Positions 34,119 through 44,682 of a DNA stretch of 64,000 nucleotides are shown in pieces. The stretch is from Annona cherimola. Taxonomy: Eukaryota > Streptophyta > Magnoliopsida > Magnoliales > Annonaceae. The DNA is taken from positions 55,414,012-55,478,011 of the forward strand of contig CM059971.1 in NCBI GenBank assembly GCA_030490835.1, in the 5' to 3' direction. The notes under the pieces are model-generated. The model saw nothing but the letters and a program-made list of their open reading frames with translations. It was not told the origin of the DNA and did not search any database. The position numbers were made by a program, and so were the translations under genes. Numbering within the stretch: the stretch's first letter is position 1; every line of letters starts with the position of its first letter.

Positions 34119-35800
34119 TGTTGGTCCCGAGTTAGTGGCAAAACCCAAGAGGGGAGGGGTGAATTGGGTTCTTTAAAAAATCTTTGGTAAATAAAGACTT
34201 AACCCCTTGAGTAATTAATCCCCTTTTGAAAAGAGCTAGAGAGCAATAAAGATAAAGCAGTAAAAAGAAATATAACACAAGATTTATAGTGGTTCGGGCA
34301 AACCTTCCCTACTCCACTCTTCCAAGCTCACACTCTGTTGTGACTTGGGTTCCACTATGTATTCCACGAATACACTTAGAGTCACCGCTCTTTTCTAGAT
34401 TCCAGCTCTAGGGGGCATATACAACTAGAGCCACTTGCTCTCTTCTAGATTCTAGCTCTAGGGGGCATAAACAACTCACATGCAAAAGTAGGTGATGAGT
34501 CTCACTCCAATCACACCCTACTTTGCATATACTTGATCTTAGCTACCCAAGCTAAATCAAGATTTATACAACAAGACAATGAAATAAATGAAACTACACT
34601 TTACAGATTTGTGTAGGCAGATTTAGCTCGAGGAAGAAGTTGTAGAAGCAGCTTTGGATGAATATTGTTGAAGGCGCTAGCAACTTGAAGCTTTCTTCTT
34701 CCTTAGAATTTATACGGACCACTTAACAATGGAGAAAATCAAATAGGAAACCTTTCTTGCACTTCTTTTCTCTCTTTGAACTTTAACGTAGTGTCTTGTG
34801 TTCTCTTGTTATGTTTTCACGTTCATTTGAGGGTCCTTTTATAGAGGGAAGAAAATATGAACGTTGTGGAGGTGGTTGGTGCGCAATAAATGAACTCCAA
34901 CGTTCGAAAATTTGAACGTTATACCCAAGTCGAAGGTGGAGTCGAATTGGGATGCGACTTGGCTACCCAAGTCGCATCTGGAGTCGACTTCGTCTGCGAC
35001 TCCAGTTCTTCGGATTCCCAAGTCTTAGGCTTGGTCGACTTGACTTCAGACTTCGACCCAAGTCGATCCTGAAGTCGACTTGGCCTGCGACTTGGCTCGG
35101 GTTTTGCTGAACCTGCTTTGATCTTCAAGTTGTGTTCTTCTATCTTGGATTGGCTTGATTCTTACTTAGATGATTCATGCATATTTGACTTATGTAGTCT
35201 TGATAGACATTGTTTGAATCATTCTTGTATCTTTGTCTTTGAGCTTGATAGACTTGATTTGATGTAGAACATGATTCTTGACTTTGAATTTGACTCATTT
35301 GTTTTTCATCTTGATTCCTTGGACTTGAGTGATAAATCCTCTTGAATAGCTTGAAAACTGCATCTTCGAAGTTTGAACTTCTCAAGTCGTGGATGGAGTC
35401 GACCTGGCCTGCGACTTCACCCAAGTCGCACCTGGAGTCGACTTCGTTTGCGACTTCGTTATGTTCGTTTCCACTTTTCAACTCTGGATACTCCAAGTCG
35501 ATGCTGGAGTCGACTTCGTCTGCGACTTGACTTCCCAAGTCGCAAGTGGAGTCGACTTGACCTGCGACTTCACCTGTTGCCTTTTGGGATTCATTCTCAA
35601 GTCGATATTTGAGTCGACTTTGGGATCGACTTCACCCAAGTCGAAGTTCAAGTCGACTTGGAGATCGACTTGACCTCTTTGCTTTCCTTAAACATTTAGC
35701 AAACACATTAGTACCTTTTATATATTCAAAATTAGTTCTTGTTAATCATCAAAACTCAAGATTTGGTCAATTTTTATTGTTTTAAACATTGTTTCCAACA
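34119..35800 (-). repeat. E1 5' LTR (complete)
   Basis: 1682 bp. A TATA box is at 34835-34843 (CTATAAAAGG on the minus strand). U3 upstream of it carries the GTCGAC/CAAGTCGCA array (34935-35660), and R-U5 follows to CGGGACCAACA. This intact copy gives the element its promoter. Confidence 0.93.
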
Positions 35801-35820
35801 CCTTGTATATATGGGAGCTC

Positions 35821-36488
35821 AACACGGTGCACCTAAATGCACTTAGCATCGGTGCACTCGGTGCTTTAACCCATTTTCTTAATTTTTTGAAAATTTATTA
35901 ACACAAATATTAATCTAAGTGTATTTAACATGTGTATCAAGTTTTACTATTTTTAGAAATTTTTAGATATTTTTTGGATTAAATTACTAGGGTGTGTTTG
36001 GTGAGACATAAAAAATGTCAACTTAAAACTTTTTAATCTAAAACTTCTCACTTTTAATAATTATCCTATTTTCAATCATTTTTCACATCTTTCTATACAA
36101 CTATTATACTTTTCAATTATTTCTATACAACTAACCTATCTATTTTAACTTTATTATATTTACTCTTCATCATTATCCTAATCATATCATATCGTTTCTT
36201 TCGTTTTAACAATTTTTATACCAAAACCTTTTCATATTAAAGTTTTATTACTTCCCAAACATACCGTAAAAATGTCACCAATCTTAAAAAAATTAAAAAA
36301 TTAAAAATTTCTAAAAATGGTAAAACTCGATACGCATGTTAAATACACTTAGATTAACAGTTTCATAAAAAAATTTCAAAAAAATAAAAAAATGGATTAA
36401 ATGCTCCTGGGTGCACTGAGTGCATTTAGCCTCGGTGCACCCGGGTGCATTTAATCCATTTTTTATATGTGTATATTTTTTAATCGAA
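35821..36488. mobile_element. MITE related to the 4981 element (carries a nested MITE)
   Basis: Subterminal inverted arms match: GGTGCACC-AAATGCAC-TAGC...CCATTTT at left against AAAATGGATTAAATGC...GCCTCGGTGCACC at right, then a shared AT-rich core TTAATCTAAGTGTATTTAAC...AAGTTTTAC-ATTTTTAGAA and its inverse at 36290-36370. Candidate duplication GGGAGCTC is at 35813-35820 and 36489-36496, although the outer ends do not pair well. It lies eight bases beyond the E1 target duplication. Confidence 0.6.
35990..36266. mobile_element. Small MITE with GGTRTGTTTGG ends, nested
   Basis: The left end GGGTGTGTTTGGTGAGAC and the inverse of the right end CGGTATGTTTGGGAAG pair well, with TAAAA continuing on both sides. 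It interrupts the core of the surrounding MITE. Target duplication is at most TA, so superfamily assignment is left open. Confidence 0.6.
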
Positions 36489-36576
36489 GGGAGCTCGAAG
36501 TGGCTAAAAAATGCTAAGTATTTTTAGCAGAGAACTATTGGGTAAGAGAGGGAGCTTAGGGAGAGTTGTCCCGTGA

Positions 36577-37367
36577 ATGAACTTCTTCTTAGTATGTACA
36601 GACTTTAAGGGGTGCCTTGAGCTGGCTTGGGGCCGAAGAAATGTGTACCGCGGATACGATATGACTGGGCATCAGGAGCTTAATTTCGTGGAATTGGTAA
36701 TCCAGCAAGCTTGCATTCCAAGAACTCTCCGTTTCAACAGTTTTGTGTATGCTAGTTTCGGATCCCGATTGCATGCGCCTGAGAGCATGTAGTACTTTTT
36801 TATTTTTTTTATTTTTTTTATAAAACTGTTAATATTAGTGTATTTAACATGTGTATAAATTTTTACCGTTTTTAGAGTATTTTAGATATTTATTTTTTAT
36901 TTTTGAAAATCAGTGGCATTTTAAGTAATTTTAAATTACCTAAAATGTCACTGATCTTCAAAAATTAAAATTAAATATCTAAAATATTCCAAAAATGGTA
37001 AAAAATTATACACATATTAAATAGATATAGATTAACAATATTGTAAAAAAATTTAAAAAAAAAATAAAAAAAAGTGTATGCGCCCGGGAGCATGCAGCAA
37101 TCGGGGTCCACTAGTTTCGCGGGTTTCCTTTGCCACGTGGTTGCAAGCTCGATATTGAGTTATGCTCTATGTGCCTTTACTACTGGTTTATGGGAAAATT
37201 GGACGACTGGGACATGGGCCATGTTAGCGATCTGTGCCCATTTTTGCTTAGATTATGCCTATTTGCCTTCGGGGCTCAGGGGAAGCCTTTCCCATGAGAA
37301 AAAAAGTAGGGGTATTATGGTAATTTTACTACGTGAATATAAAAACGTGAGTATGTTGGTTTTTTGA
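36577..37367 (+). pseudogene. Open reading frame split by a MITE
   Basis: The plus-strand frame from ATG 36577 to 36760 and the frame from 37120 to the TGA at 37367 are in the same phase once the MITE at 36761-37110 and one copy of its target duplication are discounted. Together they would be about 143 codons. Both halves are GC-richer than the flanks. The second half has a hydrophobic segment (FLCHVVASSILSYAL). I recognise no family; it may be a chance ORF or a fragment of an old gene or element. Confidence 0.35.
36761..37110. mobile_element. Mutator-like MITE, 9-bp TSD
   Basis: Flanked by CTAGTTTCG on both sides (36752-36760 and 37111-37119). The left end GATCCCGATTGCATGC and the inverse of the right end GGACCCCGATTGCTGCATGC pair, then an AT-rich core (GTGTATTTAACATGTGTATA, ACCGTTTTTAGA...) with its inverse at 36940-37050. 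The core is close to those of the elements at 4981 and 35821. Confidence 0.8.
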
Positions 37368-37370
37368 TAA

Positions 37371-37679
37371 AATTTATATTATATATATAAACAAAATCTT
37401 AATCTATTACATTCATTTGCTTGATCAACTACTAAAACATATGTGGACATAATTTTTCATTATTTGACCTTTTTTAAAAATATTTGTGTACGAAAGATTA
37501 TTTTTTAATAAGATTTCTTTATAATTGGTAATGTTGAAAAATATATTTTATATAAGGAGTTATGTTATATTATTTAAAGTTCATGTAATTAAGGTACTCT
37601 CAAAAATAACAATTTCAATATTTATTTCTGATTATTTGAAAAATTAATAATATTTTTTTTATTTTTCGAATATTACAAA
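37371..37679. other. AT-rich stretch, nothing recognised
   Basis: About 300 bases of AT-rich sequence with no ORF or motif. Confidence 0.4.
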
Positions 37680-38391
37680 ATCTAACAGCATCTAACAGCA
37701 TCTAACGACATCTAACGACATCTAACTTTTGATATTAATAAGTTAATCTTAATTTAACACCTGCAATATGATTCTAAGCCCCTTATAAGGTCATTTATAC
37801 CTTAATTATAGACTTTTAAACACAGATAATAGGATTGAATGAAATCCATCTTATCTAATTGCATTTAACAGCATCTAATCGTATCTAACAACCACTAACA
37901 ACGTCTAACCAGATCTAACGACGTCTAACAACATCTAACTTTTGATATTAATAAATTAATCTTAATTTAACACCTGTAATATGATCCTAAGCCCCTTAAA
38001 AGATCATTTATACCATAATTACATGATTTAAAAGCAAGATAATAAGATTTAATGAAATCCACCTTAATCTAATAGCATCTAACAACATCTAACTGCATCT
38101 AACAACATCTAACGACATCTAACAACATCTAACGACATCTAACCAGTTCTAACGACATCTAACAACATCTAATCGGTTCTAATGACATCTAACAACATCT
38201 AACTTTTGATATTAATACAACATCTAACTTTTGATATTAATAAGTTAATCATAATTTAACACCTGTATTATGATCCTAAACCTCTTATAAGGTCATTTAT
38301 ACCTTAATTATAGAATTTAAAACTAAGATAATATGATTTAATGAAATCCACCTAAATCTAACAACATCTAACGACATTTAACAGCATCTAA
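37680..38391. repeat. Composite minisatellite, left part
   Basis: Runs of an 11-base unit ACATCTAACGA/ACATCTAACAA alternate with a conserved spacer of about 130 bases (CTTTTGATATTAATAAGTTA, TTTAACACCTGTAATATGAT, AAGCCCCTTATAAGGTCATT, TTAATGAAATCCACC). This gives higher-order units of roughly 210-290 bp near 37725, 37937 and 38225. The array is cut at 38391 by element E2 and resumes at 51135. Confidence 0.85.
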
Positions 38392-40020
38392 TGTTGGAAA
38401 CAATAGTTAAAACAAAACAAAATTGACCAAAGCATAAGTTTTGATGATTAACAAATTCAAGTTTGAGTATAAATTGATTACTAATGAGTGTGATGAATGT
38501 CTTAAGGAATGAAAATCAGCCAAGTTGATTCCCAAGTCGACTCGGACTTCGACTTAGGGTGAAGTCGATCTCGAAGTCGACTCCACATTCGACTTCAACA
38601 TGTTCCTGATGGACAGATTAGAATTTGGAAGGTGAACAGCTGAAGTCGCAGTCGAAGTCGACTCCACTTGCGACTTGGAAGCCAAGTCGCAGACGAAGTC
38701 GACTCCAGTATCGACTTGAAGATATACATTTCCTTCCAGCGTTGATTTTGAGACAGAACATTCCGAAGTCGCAGTCGAAGTCGACTCCAGCATGCGACTT
38801 GGGCGAAGTCGCAGACGAAGTCGGCCCCAAGATCGACTTGAGTTTCTCAAGTTCAAATCAAAGGTTCAAGCTCATTTCAAGATGAAGACAACTCAAGATA
38901 TGAAGACTAATACAGATTTAAAGCAGGCAAGGTGCATGAATTCATTCCAAATCAAAGAAGATTTGACCATACAAATTTTCAAGTTCTTCAAGAATCACAA
39001 GGTTTGCAAGATTTGAAGCCAATCCAGAATGAAAATAATGTTTCTATTATTGAAGGGAAGTAGCTAAGCAAACAAGAGGTGAATCAACAAGGATCAAACT
39101 GTTTTGGCACAAAAACTGGTCAAGTCGCACCCCAAGTCGACTTGAGGCCAAGTCTGAAACCAAGTCGACCCAGAACTCAAACATGGAAACTGAAGATCTG
39201 CCGAAGTTGCACACGAAGTCGACTCCAGCATGCGACTTGGGCGAAGTTGTAGACGAAGTCGACTCCACCTGCGACTTGGGAAAGTAACGTTCGAATTTTT
39301 GAACGTTGGAACATTTATTGCGGGCCAACCACTTGTATAACGTTCAAAATCTTCCCTCCTCTATAAAAAGACACTCAAGCAAATGTGGTTAGATACAAGA
39401 CAGAGTCTAAAGAGAGGAAAGAAGTGCAAGCAAGAGTTCTTATTTGCTTTTCTCTAAATTTGAGTGATCTATACACTTTCAAAGGAAGAACAAGCTTCAA
39501 GTTGTGATTTGCTTCAACGAAACACAATCGGTCGCTTCTACAGATTCTTCCTCAAGCTGAAACTTGCTACACAACTCAGTAAAGTGTAGATCTTCTTTAT
39601 TTTCACATTGTTGTTTGTTTTGGTACTTGGTTTGAGTTTAGTGTTTCAAACCAAGACGTTGCAAGTAGAGTTGTGATTGGAGTGTAACTCATCATCTACT
39701 TGTGTTGATTGTATATGCCCCCTAGAGCTAGAATCTAGAAGAGAACGGTGACTCTAATTGTATTCGCGGAATACATAGTGGAACCCAAGTCACAACGGTG
39801 TGTGAGCTTGGAAGAGTGGAGTAGGAAAAGGTTGCCCGAACCACTATAAATCTTGTCCACTGCTTTTCTTTATTGCTTTCATTATCTTATTGCTCTCTAT
39901 TTGTTACAATCTAGGGGATTGAAACTTTTAAAGGGGTTAAGCTTTGATTTACCAAAGAAATTTTTAAGAACCCAATTCACCTCTCCCCTCTTGGGTTTTT
40001 CCATAAACTCGGGACCAACA
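38392..40020 (+). repeat. E2 5' LTR
   Basis: 1629 bp, TGTTGG...CCAACA. TATA box CTATAAAAAG is at 39361-39370. U3 carries GTCGAC palindromes inside CAAGTCGCA/TGCGACTTG inverted pairs (38540-38830, 39130-39275). Relative to the 3' LTR it lacks about 12 bases of one such unit near 39140. Confidence 0.93.
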
Positions 40021-40022
40021 AG

Positions 40023-40034
40023 TGGTATCAAAGC
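40023..40034 (+). other. E2 primer-binding site, one mismatch
   Basis: TGGTATCAAAGC, two bases after the LTR, differs at one base from the iMet-complementary TGGTATCAGAGC of E1. Confidence 0.88.
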
Positions 40035-40068
40035 AGGTCTTTGAGTTAAACCAAAGAGATCTATTGAC

Positions 40069-41889
40069 ATGGCATCTCAATCGACTTCCGTTCCCGCATT
40101 TGCCGAAGGCCAATCATTTACTAGGCCACCATTGTTTGATGGGAACAATTTTGGATATTGGAAGCTACGTATGAAACAACTCATCATGGCTACAGATATG
40201 GACTCTTGGATTGCAATCTAAGACGGTGTGACTTTGCCTATTGATGAAAGAGCTTCCAAATGAACCGATGAGGAAGTAAAAATTGTAAAGAGCAATGCCA
40301 AGGCTATGAATTCATTATTTTGTGCTCTTACGGCCTCCGAATATGATAGAGTATCCTCTTGTTTTACTGTCAAAGAAATATGGGATACACTAACTTCTAT
40401 CTATGAAGGAACCTCTCAAGTCCAAGGGACGAGGAGAAACATTTTGATTGGAGAATTTGAAAATTTTAGGATGTTAGAAACTGAAAATATTTCTGAAATG
40501 TTTGCTAGATTTTCCAAGATTACTAATGCCTTGAAAGGGCTAGGAAAAGCAATTTCTGAATTTGAGCAGGTCATGAAGATTCTAAGGGCACTACCCGAAT
40601 CATGGACTCCAAAAATTATGGCAATAGAAGAAGCCAAGGATCTTAACACGTTGAAGTTGGAAAATCTTATTAGCTCCTTAATGTCACATGAGGTGATCAA
40701 GAAAAGAAACGAAGATCACCACAAAGGCAAAAGAGTCATTGCCTTGAGAGCCGCAAAAGACTCGGACGACAACACCTCATCTTCTCAAAATGACGATGAA
40801 ATTGCCTTACTCACAAAACGATTCAGAAAATTTGTAAGGAAAGGCAGAAATTTCAGAAACTTTAAAGAAAGAAATTCCAAAGAGAAAAAGAAAGAAACAA
40901 CAAAATGTTACTGATGTGGCGGTTCGGGACACATGCAAGCCCAATGCCCAACGCCCGAAGAAAATAAGGCAAAGGAGCAAAGAAAAGATCGAGGCGACAA
41001 CAAAAGGTTTCAAAGAAACAAAGGAAGAGGCATGTACGTGAATGAAAAAGAATCTACAACAAATAGCTCCTCAAGTGAAGAATGCGAAGCAGATTGTGCA
41101 AGAATTTGCTGCATAGAAAATACCGACATATGCTTTGCAGCCACGGAAATCTTGGAGGATCAAGCTACTTCAATGGACTGCACAAGTAGTCAAGAGGTAA
41201 CCTCCAAACAGAAATCTTTTTCAAATTTTTCTACAAATGAATGCCTCAAATGTGCTGAGTTAGAAGAACTTCAACAAGCCTATGATTCATTATATGAAGA
41301 AATAAAGAAATTAGGAAACAAGTTTACAATAAAGAAAAGACAATGTGATGCAGTAATAATTGTAAATGGTAAACTTGCTGAAAAATTAGATAAATTAAAA
41401 AATGAAAAGAATACCTTGGAAAATGAGTTAGAGAAACTTAAAAACGAAAATGAATCATTAAATGAATCTTTTGCCAAGTTCTCTAATCCAGGAGAAAATG
41501 TGAAAATGTTCTTAAAAATGACAACACAAACTTGCAAGAAAGGACTTGGGTATAATACATTTGAACAAAAGAAATCTAATGCTCCAAGAAACAACCCCAA
41601 ATCTATTTATATTAAACATAAGATAAATCAAGTAGTTTGGACCAAAAGACCAACTGAGGAACGAATTACCAAGTGGCTCCCTATTTCTAGACTTCCGGGA
41701 GCTTATAATTTTTGCAACAAGTTAGGACACAAGGTCTATCAATGTAAATTAAGAAAACTGCAAAACCTTGGTGCTAAATTGGTTTGGATGCCGAAAAGCA
41801 TTGGATTTATGGCTTCAAAGATAGATCAACATAAACTCCAAAGGATAACTAACCCAAACGGACCCATAAAATGGGTACCAAAAGGATGA
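40069..41889 (+). pseudogene. E2 gag, three internal stops
   Basis: The ATG at 40069 opens the same MASQSTS start as E1 and the frame is kept to the TGA at 41889, but stops occur at 40219 (Gln to TAA), 40261 (Trp to TGA) and 40912 (Arg to TGA inside the first zinc knuckle). The second knuckle has lost its first Cys (YNFCNKLGHKVYQC). Otherwise it aligns with E1 gag along its length. The first ATG region is intact here, which shows that E1 lost a base. Confidence 0.88.
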
Positions 41890-41950
41890 GCTCCACTCAA
41901 ATTAATTTTTGTAGGTATGTCTTAAAGCTAAGGCCAATAACGTATGGTTT

Positions 41951-42600
41951 ATGGATAGCGGTTGCTCAAGACATATGACAGGAGAAAAAAGACTATTACA
42001 CAAGATCAACCCATGCAATGAAGGAACGGTAGCTTTCGGAAATAATGAAAAAGGTAAAATAAAATGTAAAGGAAATATCTATGGTAGTTCAAATGCATGT
42101 ATTGAAAATATTCTATTTGTTGAAGGACTCAAACACAACCTAATGAGTATTAGTCAACTATGTGATAAAGGATATAAAGTTGTATTTGAATCCTCTATAT
42201 GTAATGTTATTGATGATGACGAGCACATAATATTTAGTGGCAAAAGAAATGAAAATGTATATTTAGTTTCCCTTGATGACCTAGAAGGAAAATGTCTAAT
42301 AGCCATAGAAAATGATCCATGGAAATGGCATACAAGGCTTGGACATATAAATATGTCAAATATTAAAACTTTATGGAAAAATAATTTGGTACAAGGCTTA
42401 CCAAAGCTCAAATATGACAAAGATAAGATTTGTAAAGCCTGTCAACTATCTAAACAACCAAAAATGTCATTTTCGACCAAACAGGAAATTTCAACAACTA
42501 GACCACTTGAATTGCTACATATGGATCTTTATGGGCCATCAGACATTTTAACTCTTGCTAGGACCATGCTAAATGAGAGTAAATTGTCCAAGAGATTTTG
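41951..42600 (+). pseudogene. E2 protease and truncated integrase
   Basis: The protease motif MDSGCSRHMTGE and the gag-pre-integrase signature WHTRLGHINM are followed by the integrase zinc tail CKACQLSKQ and LELLHMDLYGPSDILT. At about 42553 the sequence jumps to LARTMLNESKL, skipping about 100 residues present in E1. The lost part contains two of the three catalytic acidic residues. The junction also shifts the frame. Confidence 0.88.
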
Positions 42601-43247
42601 GGGTGTACAGCTTGTCATGTATTAAACCGAGTTACCATTAGAGCAATATTGAAAAAGATCTCATATGAACTTTGGAAAGGCAGGAAACCAAACATATCAT
42701 ATTTCCATACTTTTGGATGTATTTGTTATGTGTTAAATAATGGAAAAATAAATTTGGGAAAACTAGATGCCAAAAGTGATGAAGCTATTTTCTTGGGTTA
42801 TTCATCAAATAACAAAGCATATAGAATTTTCAACAAAAGAAATCAAACAATAGAAGAATAATGCATGTTGTTTTTGATGAATTTAACCAAACTCCGAGAA
42901 ACGAGGATGAACTAAGTGACGCAGATGATACAAAAGCAAAACAAAAAAAACAACAAAAGGAAACCGACCTCAAGCCAGAAAACTCCACGGAGGAAGAGGT
43001 AAGTGAAGGTAATGATTCTTACAAACCTCCAATTGATTTAAAGTTCAAAAATGCTCATCCAATTGAGCAAGCCATTGGAAATATTTATGAAGGAGTAAAA
43101 ATTAGGAGATCAAAGCAAAATATTTGTGGACAATATGCATTTGTGTCAAAATTTGAACCAACCACTATTGAACAAGCTCTTAATGATGAAAACTGGGTTA
43201 TTGCAATGCAAGAAGAGCTAAATCAATTTGAAAGGAATGATGTATGA
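42598..43247 (+). pseudogene. E2 integrase C-terminal half
   Basis: CHVLNRVTIRAIL, FHTFGCICYVLN and EAIFLGYSS continue the copia integrase tail. A small deletion near 42860 shifts the frame, and the end FERNDV is followed by TGA at 43245-43247. That TGA is at the same codon as in E1 (30623). Confidence 0.85.
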
Positions 43248-44682
43248 CATTTAGTTCCTAGACCAAATGGTTATACCATTATTGGTACCAAATGGATATT
43301 TAGGAACAAATTGGACGAAAGCGGACTTGTAATTAGAAACAAAGCTAGATTAGTAGCCAAAGGGTATTCCCAGAAAGAAGGGATTGATTTTGAAGAATCA
43401 TATGCACCTGTGGCTAGATTAGAAGCCATACGCATCTTACTAGCATTTGCTTCTCACATGAATTTCAAATTGTTTCAAATGGATGTGAAAAGTGCATTTT
43501 TGAATGGATACTTGAATGAAGAAGTATATGTTGAACAACCCCCTGGATTTGAAGAAAAGGATCAATCTAAATATATTTATAAGCTGACCAAAGCATTATA
43601 TGGACTAAAACAAGCCCCAAGAGCTTGGTATGAAAGGCTAAATAGATTTTTGATTGATCATGAATTTTAAAGAGGGAAAGTTGATACTACATTATTCATC
43701 AAATATAAAAGTAAAAATATTTTAATTGTGCAAATCTATGTAGATGATATAATATTTGGTGCTACTGATGAAACTCTATGCCAAGAATTTTCTAAGATCA
43801 TGAAGAGCGAATTTGAAATGAGCATGACGGGAGAACTAAATTTCTTCCTTGGACTGCAAATCAAGCAACAAAGCGAAGGAATATTCCTAAATCGGTCCAA
43901 GTACGTCAAAGAAATGCTAAAGAAATTTGGAATGCAAACTACTAAAGGAGCAAATACTTCAATGAGTTCAATAATTAAGATCGACATGGACGAAAATGGT
44001 AAATGTATCGATCAAAAGTTTTATAGAAGTATGATAGGATCATTGTTGTATTTAACTGCTTCTAGACCAGATATACTTTTTCAGTGTTTGTATGTGTTCT
44101 AGATTTCAAGCATGCCCTAAAGAATCACATTTATTAGCTGTAAAGAGAATTTTTAAATATTGGATAAATACTACTAATCTTGGACTATGGTATCCAAAGG
44201 GGTCAACATTTGACTTAATCGGTTATTCGGATGCGGATTTTGCCGTCTACAAAGTAGATAGAAAAAGTACTAGTGGAACCTGTCAATTTCTTGGAAATAT
44301 GTTGGTTTCATGGTATTCAAGGAAACAAACTAGTGTTGCTCTATCTACTGCAGAAGCTGAATATATAGCTGCCGGAAGCTGTTGTGCCCAACTACTTTGA
44401 ATGAAACAACAATTGAAAGACTATGACATAGATTACTATAATATTCCTATCAGATGTGATAATACAAGTGCTATATGTTTGACAAAGAACCCTGTATTGC
44501 ATTCTAGAACCAAGTATATAGATGTAAGACATCATTTTATTCGAGAACATGTTGAAAATCGTGATATTTGTTTGGAATATGTGAAAACTGAGGATCAAAT
44601 TGATGAGATCTTTACCAAGCCATTAGCAAAGGAATCATTTTACAAAATAAGAAATGAAATGGGAATGATTGAATTAAATTAG
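43248..44682 (+). pseudogene. E2 reverse transcriptase and RNase H, broken
   Basis: Landmarks as in E1: [50 protein letters not shown] and [12 protein letters not shown]. Breaks: TAA at 43668 (a Gln in E1), a frameshift near 44090, and TGA at 44398 (a Trp in E1). It ends with the same IELN and TAG/TAA as E1. Not functional. Confidence 0.88.

Larger units (their letters stand above)
25029..35800 (-). mobile_element. E1: Sirevirus-like Ty1/copia retrotransposon, nearly complete
   Basis: This is a 10.77-kb element on the minus strand, TGTTGG...CCAACA, flanked by the 5-bp duplication CCTTG (25024-25028 and 35801-35805). Order in its own sense: 5' LTR, iMet primer site, gag, protease, integrase, reverse transcriptase, RNase H (integrase before RT marks copia), a palindrome- and pyrimidine-rich leader, an extra ORF in the env-like slot, polypurine tract, 3' LTR. 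Size and the extra ORF point to the Sirevirus lineage. The LTRs differ by about 8 substitutions over 1565 aligned bases plus one 117-bp deletion, so insertion is recent. Three coding lesions are seen: a 1-nt loss in gag, a 5-nt loss before integrase, and a TGA before RT. It could not move without help unless readthrough or frameshifting rescues it. Confidence 0.95.

Noticed and set aside
37680..38391. CRISPR-like or telomeric array
   Set aside because: Units are contiguous 11-mers with a long common spacer, not unique spacers, and the sequence is not the plant telomere repeat.
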